Assembly (NCBI RefSeq): GCF_015482765.1
Contig: NZ_JADMLB010000073.1
Coordinates: 1 to 64,000 of the forward strand
DNA: 64,000 bases
Source of the DNA: Halodesulfovibrio sp.
GTDB taxonomy: Bacteria; Desulfobacterota; Desulfovibrionia; Desulfovibrionales; Desulfovibrionaceae
Direction: 5' to 3'
A program made the translations under genes and the position numbers. This document shows, piece after piece, positions 17,636 through 26,967 of this stretch (position 1 is the first letter of the stretch; every line of letters begins with the position of its first letter). The notes under the pieces are model-generated. The model saw only the letters and a program-made list of their open reading frames with translations. It was not told where the DNA came from and made no database searches.

Positions 17636-18235
17636 TTAAATATCTTTGCTTGCAAGATACTCCGTGATCATTGCATCGTACTTTGATGTACGCGCGAATG
17701 TTTTTACCGCCATATCGCGACGAAGCGCAAGCCCTACACGCATATCGTTTTCAGCAAGCTCTTTCTGCACTGCATCGTATTCAGAAGGATCTGGCAGAAC
17801 GAGGATAGAATGGAAGTTCTTTGCAGAAGCACGGAGCATACAAGGGCCTCCGATATCAATCTCTTCTACTGCACCACGTAAATCAAGGCCGCGTGCAACA
17901 GCATCTTCAAAATTGTAGAGGTTTACTACAATAAGATCGAACGCTGCGATCTCATGCTCTTTAAGAGTTGCAAGGTGCTCAGGATTATCCTTATCGGCAA
18001 GGATACCGCCATGAATGTACGGGTTCAAAGTCTTTACCCTGCCACCAAGAATCTCAGGGAATCCGGTAACGTCGCTTACAGGTGTAACCTTCAGCCCGGC
18101 TTCTTTAAGCATGCGTGCAGTACCGCCGGTAGAAACCAACTCTACACCATTTTCGCTTAAGAACGTCGCAAATTCGACCAGTCCAGTCTTATCTGTGGCA
18201 CTCAACAGTGCTCGCTTAATAGGCAAAAGGTCCAT
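17636..18235 (-). CDS. purH: IMP cyclohydrolase, single domain
   Basis: Closes the ring of FAICAR to give IMP, the last step of purine synthesis. The 199 aa product equals only the N-terminal, methylglyoxal-synthase-like half of classical PurH: KRALLSATDKTGLVEFA, LVSTGGTARMLK, GGRVKTLNPYIHGGIL and VVNLYNFE. The AICAR formyltransferase half is absent and no remnant follows, so formylation must be done by another protein. The frame is open from 18307, but GGAG ahead of ATG 18235 and the family N-terminus favour the shorter form. Confidence 0.92.
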   Translation of the reverse strand: MDLLPIKRALLSATDKTGLVEFATFLSENGVELVSTGGTARMLKEAGLKVTPVSDVTGFPEILGGRVKTLNPYIHGGILADKDNPEHLATLKEHEIAAFDLIVVNLYNFEDAVARGLDLRGAVEEIDIGGPCMLRASAKNFHSILVLPDPSEYDAVQKELAENDMRVGLALRRDMAVKTFARTSKYDAMITEYLASKDI

Positions 18236-18658
18236 TACTTCTCCAAAGTTAATGATTCCAATATGGTAACAAAAACACTTTTCGCACAATAAGACAATTG
18301 TGTGCAATTACTATGTCATAGAATTTTATGAAAAACACACAACTGCTCAAAAACAACGCTGTACCTCATAGAGCATCCGGCATTCTGATCCGTAAAAAAC
18401 AAGAAGAGGAAATAGGCTCAATCTATTTCTCTATGACCAGCTCATACATAACAGTACTGAGCACCATGGAAGATGTTGCCCGTCCGGTCTGGATGCACCA
18501 CAAAATACAAAGTCATTCGCAATCTGCGTGAAGTGCCAGAATCATATTCACTTTGCAAGGACGTCATCTATCTGACAGGTTGAGACAAGTTGAGATGTCC
18601 CAACAGCAGAAAAGTCTTATTATTCAAGGACTGGCGCAACTCTTGCTACTCTTTATAT
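18236..18658. other. Divergent intergenic region before the flagellar genes
   Basis: About 420 bases between the divergent purH and fliR. GCACAAT and ATTGTGTGC (about 18285-18306) form an imperfect inverted repeat just upstream of purH. A 67-codon plus-strand frame at 18328-18531 has no ribosome site or recognisable product and is not called. The flagellar promoter must be here or upstream, but no clear -24/-12 or sigma-28 box was found. Confidence 0.4.
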
Positions 18659-19450
18659 ATGGATATCTTTAACTTCGACATGGCTGAATTTTTCAGCTTT
18701 CTGCTCACACTCATGCGACTCAGTCTCGTAGTCTTTCTACTGCCGTTTTTCGAAGGAAAAACTATTCCGCGCGTAGTAAAGGCTGCGGTCTGCCTGATGC
18801 TGACACTTGCAGTGTTCCCGTCTCTTTCCCTGAAGGCTTCTGCATTTCCGTCTCATCCATTCGAAATAGCGGTTTTGATGCTCAGCGAAATACTGCTCGG
18901 GGTGCTACTCGGTCTGGCTGTTAAATTTATTTTTGCAGGCATCCGTACAGGCGGGCAGGTTATCGGCTTCCAGATGGGTTTTTCCATGCTCACGCTTGCC
19001 AACCCGTCTTCCGGAGAACAGGAAGGCATTACATCTATTCTCCTGTATCAATTAAGCTTCACCGTTTTCATTGTTGCTAACGGTCACCTATATTTAATCA
19101 AGGCGCTGACAGACTCATTCGAACTCATCCCGCCGGGAGGGCTTGTTCTTTCTGCAACGCTTGGCCAACAAATTCTCACCCTTTCGCTCACCATGTTTGT
19201 TCTGGCGATCAAAGTTGCTGCTCCGGTAATGATTTCATTGCTTCTGGTAGAACTGACGCTGGGTCTCATGGGGCGTGCTGCACCGCAGATGAACCTGCTG
19301 ATGCTCGGTTTTCCGGTTAAAATTGCTGTAGGTCTCGTTTTCATCGGCATGCTGTTTACCCTTATGGGACAACGCATTGAGGAACTTATTCTGAGCCTTG
19401 GCCCTATGTTCTCTCACCTTATTAAAGCCGGCTCTCCGCTGCTGCAATAA
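18659..19450 (+). CDS. fliR: Flagellar export gate protein FliR
   Basis: Integral membrane part of the FliPQR export gate of the flagellar type III system. The 263 aa product starting at ATG 18659 (MDIFNFDMAEFF) has the family length and several long hydrophobic helices, with the characteristic GFQMGFSMLTLANPSSGEQ and FPVKIAVGL segments. A longer frame from a TTG at 18590 adds 23 residues that do not fit the family. No strong ribosome site precedes either. It leads a run of flagellar genes and flhB follows after 15 bases. Confidence 0.93.
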   Translation: MDIFNFDMAEFFSFLLTLMRLSLVVFLLPFFEGKTIPRVVKAAVCLMLTLAVFPSLSLKASAFPSHPFEIAVLMLSEILLGVLLGLAVKFIFAGIRTGGQVIGFQMGFSMLTLANPSSGEQEGITSILLYQLSFTVFIVANGHLYLIKALTDSFELIPPGGLVLSATLGQQILTLSLTMFVLAIKVAAPVMISLLLVELTLGLMGRAAPQMNLLMLGFPVKIAVGLVFIGMLFTLMGQRIEELILSLGPMFSHLIKAGSPLLQ

Positions 19451-19465
19451 ACAGGACACAGACAC

Positions 19466-20530
19466 ATGCCACAAAGTGATCCGAGTAAAACTGAAAAGGC
19501 GACGCCCAAGAAGCGGGAAAAGACCCGCGAAGACGGTGATGTCGCCAAATCGCAAGAGGTTCCTAAAGCCGCGACCACACTCGCAGGCATTATCATCGTA
19601 TATTGGTGGATCGGAACCATTAATGACATGACGCAGGAGATCATGCGCAGATGTTATACATTTGACGCTACTCTCGACATGACTGCAAAGTCTGCCCTCA
19701 AGTTTATTTATGAAATGGCATATGACCTTGCGATCATGCTGCTTCCGGTATTCCTCTTCCTGTTTTTCTTCGCAGGACTGTCCATGCGTGTGCAGGTCGG
19801 TCACTTGTGGACTATGAAAGTGTTCAAGCCTAAATGGAGCAAGTTCAACCCTATTAAAGGGATGAAGAACATGTTTCTGTCCATGCATACTCTTGTACGT
19901 CTTATCAAAAGTATTGCCTTCGCAGCTGTTATCGGCATTGCACCGTATCTTGTTATTACGGATGAAATGGACAACTTCATCCTATTATATAACGCAACGC
20001 CTGAAGGTATTGCAGAATACATGCTCAGCCTTGTCTTCAAGGTTTCTTTATACGCAACCATAGCCATGCTGCTCATCGGCCTTGCTGACTACTTCTACTC
20101 CCGCTGGGATTACGAAGAGAACATCAAGATGTCTAAAGACGAAATTAAAGATGAACATAAGCAGGCTGAAGGTGACCCGAAAGTCCGTTCACAGCAGCGT
20201 CAAAAAATGGCTGAAATGTCTCAAAAACGCATGATGCAGGACGTTCCGACCGCAGACGTTATTGTCACAAACCCGACTCACCTCTCCATTGCACTCCGAT
20301 ATAACGCCATGGAAGCTCCAGCGCCGATTGTTGTCGCTATGGGTGCTGACAATATAGCTATGAAAATCAGAGAGATAGCAAAAGAGCACGACATTCCTCT
20401 TCGAGAAAACGTTCCTCTGGCACGAGCTTTGTATAAATCAGTGAAGGTGGGTGATCAAATTCCGGAAGATCTCTACAAAGCAGTAGCTTCCCTTTTGGCA
20501 TCACTCAACAAGTTCAAACAAAAACAGTAA
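19466..20530 (+). CDS. flhB: Flagellar export switch protein FlhB
   Basis: Export-gate protein that switches substrate class from rod/hook to filament when it cleaves itself. The 354 aa product begins with the typical charged KTEKATPKKREKTREDGDVAKS segment, has four hydrophobic helices (about 36-52, 85-107, 148-165, 186-210), and a cytoplasmic domain with the autocleavage site NPTH (N269-P270). GEGDPKV-like helix sequence (QAEGDPKVRSQQR) lies just ahead of it. Confidence 0.97.
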   Translation: MPQSDPSKTEKATPKKREKTREDGDVAKSQEVPKAATTLAGIIIVYWWIGTINDMTQEIMRRCYTFDATLDMTAKSALKFIYEMAYDLAIMLLPVFLFLFFFAGLSMRVQVGHLWTMKVFKPKWSKFNPIKGMKNMFLSMHTLVRLIKSIAFAAVIGIAPYLVITDEMDNFILLYNATPEGIAEYMLSLVFKVSLYATIAMLLIGLADYFYSRWDYEENIKMSKDEIKDEHKQAEGDPKVRSQQRQKMAEMSQKRMMQDVPTADVIVTNPTHLSIALRYNAMEAPAPIVVAMGADNIAMKIREIAKEHDIPLRENVPLARALYKSVKVGDQIPEDLYKAVASLLASLNKFKQKQ

Positions 20531-20593
20531 GTTATACGCAAAGACTGGTTTTACTCAGGCGTTAATCAACTCTTTGAAAAAGGTGTCGGAAAT

Positions 20594-22708
20594 ATGGCTG
20601 CCAGCGCAAATGCTTCTTCAATAAATTACGAACGCTTCTCACAGCACGGAGATTTACTCCTTGCAGGCGGTGTGGTGCTCATTCTCTTTGTAATGCTCAT
20701 CCCTATTCCTACCCTGCTTATGGACGTCATGCTCAGCATGTCTATCTCATTGGCGTTGCTGGTGCTCGTAACTGCAATGTTCATTAAGTCACCGCTGGAA
20801 TTTTCTATTTTCCCGACTCTTCTTCTGGTTACAACCTTGTTCAGACTCGCTCTGAACGTTGCTACCACCCGTCTTATCCTGCTTCACGGCAGTGAAGGAC
20901 CGGATGCCGCCGGTGATGTAATTCAATCATTCGGTCAATTCGTTGTTGGGGGTAACTACGTCATCGGTATCGTTATCTTTGCCATCCTGTTTATCCTGAA
21001 CAAAATGGTAATCACCTCCGGTACAACACGTATCGCAGAAGTTGCCGCCCGATTCACCCTTGATGCTATGCCCGGTAAACAGATGGCCATTGAGGCTGAC
21101 CTGAACGCCGGTCTTCTTGATGAAAAGACTGCTACACAGCGTCGTGAAAATATCCGTCGTGAAGCTGACTTCTACGGCGCGATGGACGGTGCCGGCAAGT
21201 TTGTTCAGGGTGACGTAATGGCGGGTCTGCTCATTACTATTGTTAACATTACTGCGGGCATTATGATTGCTGTTTTCCAGAACGGCATGTCATGGGGCGA
21301 CGCACTTTCAACATACACACTGCTTACTGTTGGTGACGGTCTTGTATCTACCATTCCTTCTCTCATTATCTCCACTGCTGCCGGTATCATTGTTTCCCGT
21401 GCTGCTGCTGAAGCAAAAATGGGTGAGGAATTCATCGGTCAGCTTACTTTCAACTCCAAAGCACTTAACCTTGTCGGTTGTGTTCTTCTTGTATTCGCAC
21501 TCGTTCCGGGTATGCCGTTTGTCGCATTCTCCTTCTTTGCAATCTGCATGTTCGTCATTGCACGCTTAACATCTAAAGCAAGTGCAGACGTTGCAGAACG
21601 CACCGGTGCAACCGGTGCAGCAGGCGAACAGGGCGGCGGCGAGACTCCTCAGGAAGCCTTGGATACCCCAGAAGCTGTACAGTCTCTTCTTCCTCTGGAT
21701 GCATTGGAACTGGAAGTTGGTTACGGCCTTATCCCGCTTGTTGATGAAGCACAGGACGGCAACCTGCTCTCCCGTATCAGAACAATCCGCAGACAGTTTG
21801 CTCTGGACATGGGTGTCATTATTCCGTCCCTGCACCTGCGTGACAACTTACAGCTGAAACCGGGACAGTACACAGTACTTATCAAAGGCAACGAAATGGC
21901 TGGAGCCGAGATCCTCATCGATCACTTCCTTGCCATGGACCCGGGTGACGCCCGACACGCTATTAAAGGTATTGAAACCCGCGAACCGGCATTTAACCTG
22001 CCAGCGCTTTGGGTACCTGAAGCACAGAAGGAAGAAGCTGTTCTTGCCGGCTACACCGTTGTTGATCCTTCCACGGTTATTGCTACGCACCTCACAGAAG
22101 TCTTTAAACGCAGCCTTGCAGATTTCCTTGGTCGTCAGGAAGTACAGTCTCTGCTGGACAACCTTGCCAAGCATGCTCCTAAAGCTGTTGAAGAGCTGGT
22201 TCCAAACGTCCTTACACTTGGTGTTGTGCAGAAAGTGCTGCAAAACCTTGTTAGAGAAAATATTTCAATCCGCGACTTACTCACTATTGTTGAGACTCTC
22301 GCGGACTACGGAACAAGCGTTAAAAATCCAGACGTACTCACCGAATATGTCCGCGAACGCTTATCCCGAACAATTGTCAGACCGTACATGGATCAGGAAA
22401 ACACACTCCCGATCATCATGCTGGACCCTACCGTGGAAAAAACTGTTTCAGAGTCTATCCGTCAAACAGAAGGCGGAGCATATCTGGCTCTTGATCCAGC
22501 CACTGCGCAGCATGTGATTCAGGCCGTAAACTCCGCTGTAGAAAACGCAGTTGTTACGGACGGGCAGCCGGTTATCCTGACTTCCCCGATGGTTCGCCCG
22601 CATCTTTCACAGTTAATTATGCGGTTTATTCCAAACATTCCGGTTATATCTCAAGCAGAAATACCTGCAGACATTCGTTTGAACACTGTTGGTAATGTAG
22701 GAATTTAA
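20594..22708 (+). CDS. flhA: Flagellar export protein FlhA
   Basis: Major export-gate protein: an N-terminal membrane channel of about eight helices (to about residue 325) and a large cytoplasmic ring that docks substrates and chaperones. The 704 aa product has the FHIPEP-family block AARFTLDAMPGKQMAIEADLNAG and the C-terminal AEIPADIRLNTVG. A low-complexity Gly/Glu linker (about 335-355) joins the halves. flhF follows after two bases, so translation is probably coupled. Confidence 0.98.
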   Translation: MAASANASSINYERFSQHGDLLLAGGVVLILFVMLIPIPTLLMDVMLSMSISLALLVLVTAMFIKSPLEFSIFPTLLLVTTLFRLALNVATTRLILLHGSEGPDAAGDVIQSFGQFVVGGNYVIGIVIFAILFILNKMVITSGTTRIAEVAARFTLDAMPGKQMAIEADLNAGLLDEKTATQRRENIRREADFYGAMDGAGKFVQGDVMAGLLITIVNITAGIMIAVFQNGMSWGDALSTYTLLTVGDGLVSTIPSLIISTAAGIIVSRAAAEAKMGEEFIGQLTFNSKALNLVGCVLLVFALVPGMPFVAFSFFAICMFVIARLTSKASADVAERTGATGAAGEQGGGETPQEALDTPEAVQSLLPLDALELEVGYGLIPLVDEAQDGNLLSRIRTIRRQFALDMGVIIPSLHLRDNLQLKPGQYTVLIKGNEMAGAEILIDHFLAMDPGDARHAIKGIETREPAFNLPALWVPEAQKEEAVLAGYTVVDPSTVIATHLTEVFKRSLADFLGRQEVQSLLDNLAKHAPKAVEELVPNVLTLGVVQKVLQNLVRENISIRDLLTIVETLADYGTSVKNPDVLTEYVRERLSRTIVRPYMDQENTLPIIMLDPTVEKTVSESIRQTEGGAYLALDPATAQHVIQAVNSAVENAVVTDGQPVILTSPMVRPHLSQLIMRFIPNIPVISQAEIPADIRLNTVGNVGI

Positions 22709-22710
22709 TT

Positions 22711-23784
22711 ATGCAGGTAAAAACTTTTTCAGGACAAACTACACGTTCCGTTCTCGCACAGATCAAACAGGAAATGGGCGAAGAGGCTGTTATCCTTTCC
22801 AAACAGGAAGGCAAAGACGCCGACACCAGATGGTGCAAAATTACAGCCGGTGTTGAACGTGCGGTTGATGAAATTCAGGAAGCAGAAACTCAGGAATATG
22901 CAGCGCCTTCCGGCTGGAGCCGCTGGCACGAAGAATGGTCAGAGCTTAAAGGCTACATTACAGAGCTGGTTAAGCCCCGCCTTCAGCTGCATAAACTTTC
23001 TCCACGTCAGCGCCTTGCTCTTGAGCACCTTCAGCGCCACGATGTAGAAGATTCTGTCATCCTGCGCCTTCTGCGTCCGCTCAAAAGCGACGCCGGAATG
23101 TCTATTCTTAAACCCCTCGGTGATCAAATTACGTTCAAACCATGGGGCAACGAATGGAAAGGCCGTGTACACACCTTTATCGGTCCGTTCGGTGTAGGCA
23201 AAACCAGTGCAGCTGTCCGCATGGCGCTTCAGTTACGCAAGCAAAATCAAGCTATGCGTATCTGCTTCATTAATGCAGATTGCGCACGCGGCAACGGTAG
23301 ACTGTTACTGCGTCACTATGCGCAGCTTTGTGACATGGGGTACTACGAGATTCGTGACAGTATCACTTTCGCAAATACAATACGCGACGCTGCAAAAAGT
23401 TATGACCGCATCATTATTGATATGCCGGGTCTCGGTCTGCGTGACTCTTTTAAAGAGCAAGTAGAACACTTCGGCTTACATGCTATCCGTGAAAACACCT
23501 ACCACAGAGTACTTTCACCAACAGCAAGTAACAAACAATTGACTGCGACGCTTGAAAAATATCGTGCCGTAAAGGGTGGTAGCATTGTCTGGACTAAGAT
23601 CGATGAAGCTTGTACATTCGGTACGATAATCAATACAGCTGTTTCCACAGAACTCCCGATTTCAGCGTTCTCCTACGGTTCCGGACTTAAAGGCACCCTT
23701 GCTCCGGCTCAGGACGTTATGCTGTGGAGACTCATTTTCAAAAACCAGCTTCCCGGCGAATATACAATTCACCAGAATGCCTAA
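22711..23784 (+). CDS. flhF: Flagellar SRP-type GTPase FlhF
   Basis: Marks the pole and sets flagellar placement in many polar-flagellated bacteria. The 357 aa protein has the basic N-terminal domain beginning MQVKTFSGQTTRSVL, a helical N domain and a GTPase with G1 GPFGVGKTSAAV (159-170). Relative to SRP GTPases the G domain looks divergent: the DTAGR position reads IDMPGLGLRDS and the TKLD position reads TKIDEA. It sits between flhA and flhG as usual. Confidence 0.93.
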   Translation: MQVKTFSGQTTRSVLAQIKQEMGEEAVILSKQEGKDADTRWCKITAGVERAVDEIQEAETQEYAAPSGWSRWHEEWSELKGYITELVKPRLQLHKLSPRQRLALEHLQRHDVEDSVILRLLRPLKSDAGMSILKPLGDQITFKPWGNEWKGRVHTFIGPFGVGKTSAAVRMALQLRKQNQAMRICFINADCARGNGRLLLRHYAQLCDMGYYEIRDSITFANTIRDAAKSYDRIIIDMPGLGLRDSFKEQVEHFGLHAIRENTYHRVLSPTASNKQLTATLEKYRAVKGGSIVWTKIDEACTFGTIINTAVSTELPISAFSYGSGLKGTLAPAQDVMLWRLIFKNQLPGEYTIHQNA

Positions 23785-23808
23785 CGGCATATTGGAGATA
23801 ATAGAACC

Positions 23809-24624
23809 ATGAGTGGCAACCTTCCTCTTGTCCTGTCTGTAACCTCCGGTAAAGGAGGAGTAGGCAAAACAAACCTTTCCGTAAACCTTGCGTATTCTTT
23901 AGCGCAAAAGGGAAAACGGGTTGTTTTGCTGGATGCAGATCTGGGGCTTGCAAACGTAGACGTTCTGCTTGGTCTTACACCTGAGCAGAATCTCTTTCAC
24001 CTGTTCAGCGAAGGGGTTGCCCTTTCCGATATTCTGTACTCCACCCCGTACGGATTTGACATTCTTCCGGCGTCTTCCGGAATCGGTGAAATGCTCACCC
24101 TGTCCACAGGACAAAAACTTGACCTGCTCGAGTCTATGGACAGCCTTGAAGACAAGGTAGATTTTCTTATTGTAGATACCGGCGCGGGGATTAATGACAA
24201 CGTTCTGTACTTCAACCTTGCAGTACAGGAACGCATTGTTGTGCTGACAGCAGAACCGACCTCTCTCACCGATGCTTACTCTCTCATTAAAGTAATGAAA
24301 TTGAATCATGGTGTTGAGCACTTTAAAGTTGTTGTAAACATGGCTGCTTCTGAAAAAGCAGCAAAAGAAATGTTTGTACGACTCTATTCTGCATGTGATC
24401 ACTTCCTGTCCGGAGTCTCTTTGGATTACGCAGGCTGTTTGCCTCGCGATCCTGCTGTACGTAAAGCTATTGTGGCTCAACGTCCTGTCTGTCAACAGAA
24501 TCCTGTCGCCCCTGTTTGCCAGTCTATCGGCAAGCTTGCAGACAAGATTCAAAATTGGGAAATATCTGCGAATCTTGATGGAAATATCAAGTTTTTCTGG
24601 AAAAAACTCCTCTTCCAGCACTAA
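23809..24624 (+). CDS. flhG: MinD-like ATPase FlhG
   Basis: Limits flagellar number by acting against FlhF. The 271 aa ParA/MinD-type ATPase has the deviant Walker A SGKGGVGKTN (12-21), VVLLDADLGLANVDVLLG, and VDTGAGINDNV as Walker B. GGAG lies ahead of ATG 23809. Its last 47 bases overlap the preferred start of fliA. Confidence 0.95.
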   Translation: MSGNLPLVLSVTSGKGGVGKTNLSVNLAYSLAQKGKRVVLLDADLGLANVDVLLGLTPEQNLFHLFSEGVALSDILYSTPYGFDILPASSGIGEMLTLSTGQKLDLLESMDSLEDKVDFLIVDTGAGINDNVLYFNLAVQERIVVLTAEPTSLTDAYSLIKVMKLNHGVEHFKVVVNMAASEKAAKEMFVRLYSACDHFLSGVSLDYAGCLPRDPAVRKAIVAQRPVCQQNPVAPVCQSIGKLADKIQNWEISANLDGNIKFFWKKLLFQH

Positions 24625-25375
24625 TGCCTGGGAGTTATTGGAGTCCGGCGAGAAGGCCTGGGGCGTCATGTCCGACCACGAACAAGAAAACGTGGTCCGT
24701 CACTACGCGCCTAAGGTTCGGTACCTTGCATCACGACTGAAAGTGAAGCTTCCTAAAAATGTGGAGCTTGGAGAACTTATCAGTGCGGGAACGCTTGGGC
24801 TTATGGAATCGCTGGGCAAGTTTAAGCCGGAAATGGGCATCAAGTTCGATACCTACGCAGAGAACCGCATCCGCGGCGCAATGCTTGACGAATTACGACG
24901 CCTTGACTGGTTCCCTAGAAGCTTACGCCAACGCGTAAGACAAATCGAAGAAGCCATGCAGCAGGTGGAAAACGACAAAGGGCGTTCCGCTACTGAAGAA
25001 GAGCTGCAACATGCTACCGGCCTTGATAAAGCCGGAGTCCGTGAAGGGCTTGTTGCCCTCCAAAGTCAATTATGTCTGAATTTAGACCTAATACAAGATA
25101 CTGTTTCTGCCGATGAGTTAAGTGACGCTGACAGCCAGCCCTTTAAAAAGACTGCTTCTAAAGAGACATTATACCAGATTTCACAGCTAGTTGAGCAATT
25201 GACACCTAGAGAAAAGTTGGTATTGTCCCTCTACTATAGCGATGATTTGAATATGCGTGAAGCAGCAGAGGTTATGGGGGTTACTGAGGGTCGCATTTCA
25301 CAGTTGCACTCTCAAGCGTTACTGAAGCTGCGTAATAATTTTTATGCAGTGCATGGAAAAGACAGCGGACTATAA
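24578..25375 (+). CDS. fliA: RNA polymerase sigma-28 factor FliA
   Basis: Directs transcription of late flagellar and chemotaxis genes. The protein shows sigma regions 2 (LISAGTLGLMESLGKF, FDTYAENRIRGAMLDELRRLDW), 3 and 4 (LTPREKLVLSLYYSDDLNMREAAEVMGVTEGRISQLHSQALLKLR). Two starts are possible: ATG 24578, overlapping flhG and giving 265 aa with the NAWELLESGEKAW segment, or ATG 24668 giving 235 aa. Neither has a good ribosome site. The first is preferred because that segment resembles the start of related sigma factors. The frame is open far upstream only as a shadow of flhG. Confidence 0.94.
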   Translation: MEISSFSGKNSSSSTNAWELLESGEKAWGVMSDHEQENVVRHYAPKVRYLASRLKVKLPKNVELGELISAGTLGLMESLGKFKPEMGIKFDTYAENRIRGAMLDELRRLDWFPRSLRQRVRQIEEAMQQVENDKGRSATEEELQHATGLDKAGVREGLVALQSQLCLNLDLIQDTVSADELSDADSQPFKKTASKETLYQISQLVEQLTPREKLVLSLYYSDDLNMREAAEVMGVTEGRISQLHSQALLKLRNNFYAVHGKDSGL

Positions 25376-25390
25376 AGACTGAAGGAGTCT

Positions 25391-25774
25391 ATGATGGGCT
25401 TTGATCCTAATATGCGTGTTCTTGTTGTGGACGATTTTTCTACTATGAGACGAATTGTTAAAAACATTCTTCGTCAACTTGGCTTCACTAACATTGTTGA
25501 AGCAGATGATGGAACGACTGCATGGGAAGTTCTCAATAAAGACCGGATCGAATTTATCATTTCTGACTGGAATATGCCGCAAATGACCGGCATTGAACTG
25601 CTTAGAAAAGTTCGCGGCAGCGAAGAATTTGCTGATCTGCCGTTTTTGATGGTTACTGCTGAAGCACAGCAGGAAAACATCATTGAAGCTGTACAGGCTA
25701 AAGTATCCAACTACGTGGTAAAGCCGTTTACAGCAGAAATTATGAAGCAGAAAATCGATAAGATTTTCCCATAA
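25391..25774 (+). CDS. cheY: Chemotaxis response regulator CheY
   Basis: Single receiver domain (127 aa) that, when phosphorylated, binds the flagellar switch. Seen are the acidic pair VVDDF, the phospho-acceptor in SDWNMPQMTG, the conserved Thr in VTAEA and the lysine in VVKPFT. GAAGGAG precedes ATGATG, so initiation may be at 25391 or 25394. It follows fliA by 15 bases. Confidence 0.95.
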   Translation: MMGFDPNMRVLVVDDFSTMRRIVKNILRQLGFTNIVEADDGTTAWEVLNKDRIEFIISDWNMPQMTGIELLRKVRGSEEFADLPFLMVTAEAQQENIIEAVQAKVSNYVVKPFTAEIMKQKIDKIFP

Positions 25775-25910
25775 GTGCTTACTGTTCATAGAAATAATGC
25801 ATTCCGGTTCAGGAAACCACTACAAGCCCCATAGAGAGCCTGTTGTCTTCCTCTGCCGGATTGCCTTGTTTTTGGTGGTATGAAACCACAAAACGCAGGC
25901 TAGGTGAACG

Positions 25911-26633
25911 ATGGCGAATGATCCAACCGACAGACCCGGCACCACCGGTACTACAAAGGCTCAACTAGACGTGGATACTCTTTCTACCCCAGGCTCCATG
26001 ACACCGTCCAAGGATGACAAAGTAGAGCTCGATCTCGATGATGCGCCATTTTTAATGGATGATGAAGAAGAGGAAGAAGAAGCAGTCTTTGATGACGCTA
26101 CATCTTCTACCGCTGATTCATTTTCTGCTCCTGCTGAGCTTGAAGCTGACCCTGATGCTGCGCGTAAGCGTAAACGCAAACTCATGTTCGGCGGCCTCGG
26201 GTTACTCATCATCGCCCTTGTCGCTGTAGGGTGGAATGTTCTTGCGCCTAAAGACGTACCTAGACCTGTAAAGCGCGTTGTAAAAAAAGAAAAAGGCAAG
26301 TATGACACACCGCCTATCGTCCAAAAGGACAAATTTGATGTGACATGGGAGCCTTTCTGGGTTGAACAACGCGATGCCAAAAAGGAAATCCGATTCCTTG
26401 TCTGCAAGTTTGCTGTCTACACTGACAATGAGAAGCTGGCATGGGAAGCGAAAAACAAAAAAGTGACGCTTCGCGATGCTATTTTCTACTACCTGCGCAA
26501 CAAAGATTTAAAATTCCTTTCTGACAAAAATAACGTTCAACTGCTCAAGTCTGACTTACTGACAGTTGTTAACCAATACATGGGGCATGGACAGTTCAAA
26601 GATGTGTTTATTGAAAACTATCTGGTGAAATAA
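25911..26633 (+). CDS. FliL-like flagellar basal body protein
   Basis: A 240 aa single-pass inner-membrane protein: an acidic, Ser/Thr-rich cytoplasmic N-terminus (about 1-85), a basic stop (RKRKRK), a transmembrane helix (about 93-111) and a periplasmic domain whose end (LLTVVNQYMGHGQFKDVFIENYLVK) resembles the C-terminus of FliL, which modulates the stator. The cytoplasmic part is much longer than in classical FliL. The FliL match rests on C-terminal pattern and position only. Confidence 0.7.
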   Translation: MANDPTDRPGTTGTTKAQLDVDTLSTPGSMTPSKDDKVELDLDDAPFLMDDEEEEEEAVFDDATSSTADSFSAPAELEADPDAARKRKRKLMFGGLGLLIIALVAVGWNVLAPKDVPRPVKRVVKKEKGKYDTPPIVQKDKFDVTWEPFWVEQRDAKKEIRFLVCKFAVYTDNEKLAWEAKNKKVTLRDAIFYYLRNKDLKFLSDKNNVQLLKSDLLTVVNQYMGHGQFKDVFIENYLVK

Positions 26634-26635
26634 CC

Positions 26636-26965
26636 ATGTCCATTGAAACCGATATCCCCTTAGTGCTCCAGCAAATGGGGCGTGTGCAGAAAATCGCCGA
26701 ACAGGAGAAATCACGTCCGGAGCGACAGCAAGCCGCTGCCCGTGAAGCTGCACGCCAAGGCGGAGAACTTGCTCGAGACCATGTTGCAGAAACTCAGTCA
26801 GCAGAACAGACACATCTTGATGTTGATGAAGACGGTCACGGGCAGCAACAAAACCAGCACCTTTCCTCCGGTTCCAGACAGGAAACAACATCTGAAGACG
26901 ATGTTGAAACAAAGCCTACATCTGAAAGCGCTTGGCAAGGCAAAATTATAGATACAAAAGTATAG
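26636..26965 (+). CDS. Small hydrophilic protein of unknown function
   Basis: Not recognised. The 109 aa product is highly charged and rich in Gln, Glu and Arg, with a helical RQQAAAREAARQGGELAR stretch and no cysteine or membrane segment. It starts two bases after the fliL-like gene and ends two bases before the SwrB-like gene, so it is almost certainly co-transcribed with flagellar genes. The tight spacing supports it being real. Confidence 0.65.
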   Translation: MSIETDIPLVLQQMGRVQKIAEQEKSRPERQQAAAREAARQGGELARDHVAETQSAEQTHLDVDEDGHGQQQNQHLSSGSRQETTSEDDVETKPTSESAWQGKIIDTKV

Positions 26966-26967
26966 TA

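Noticed and set aside
18328-18531. A 67-codon frame upstream of fliR
   Set aside because: No ribosome site and no protein-like features; likely chance in a promoter region.
23899-24669. A 256-codon minus-strand frame opposite flhG
   Set aside because: Shadow of flhG; no family resemblance.
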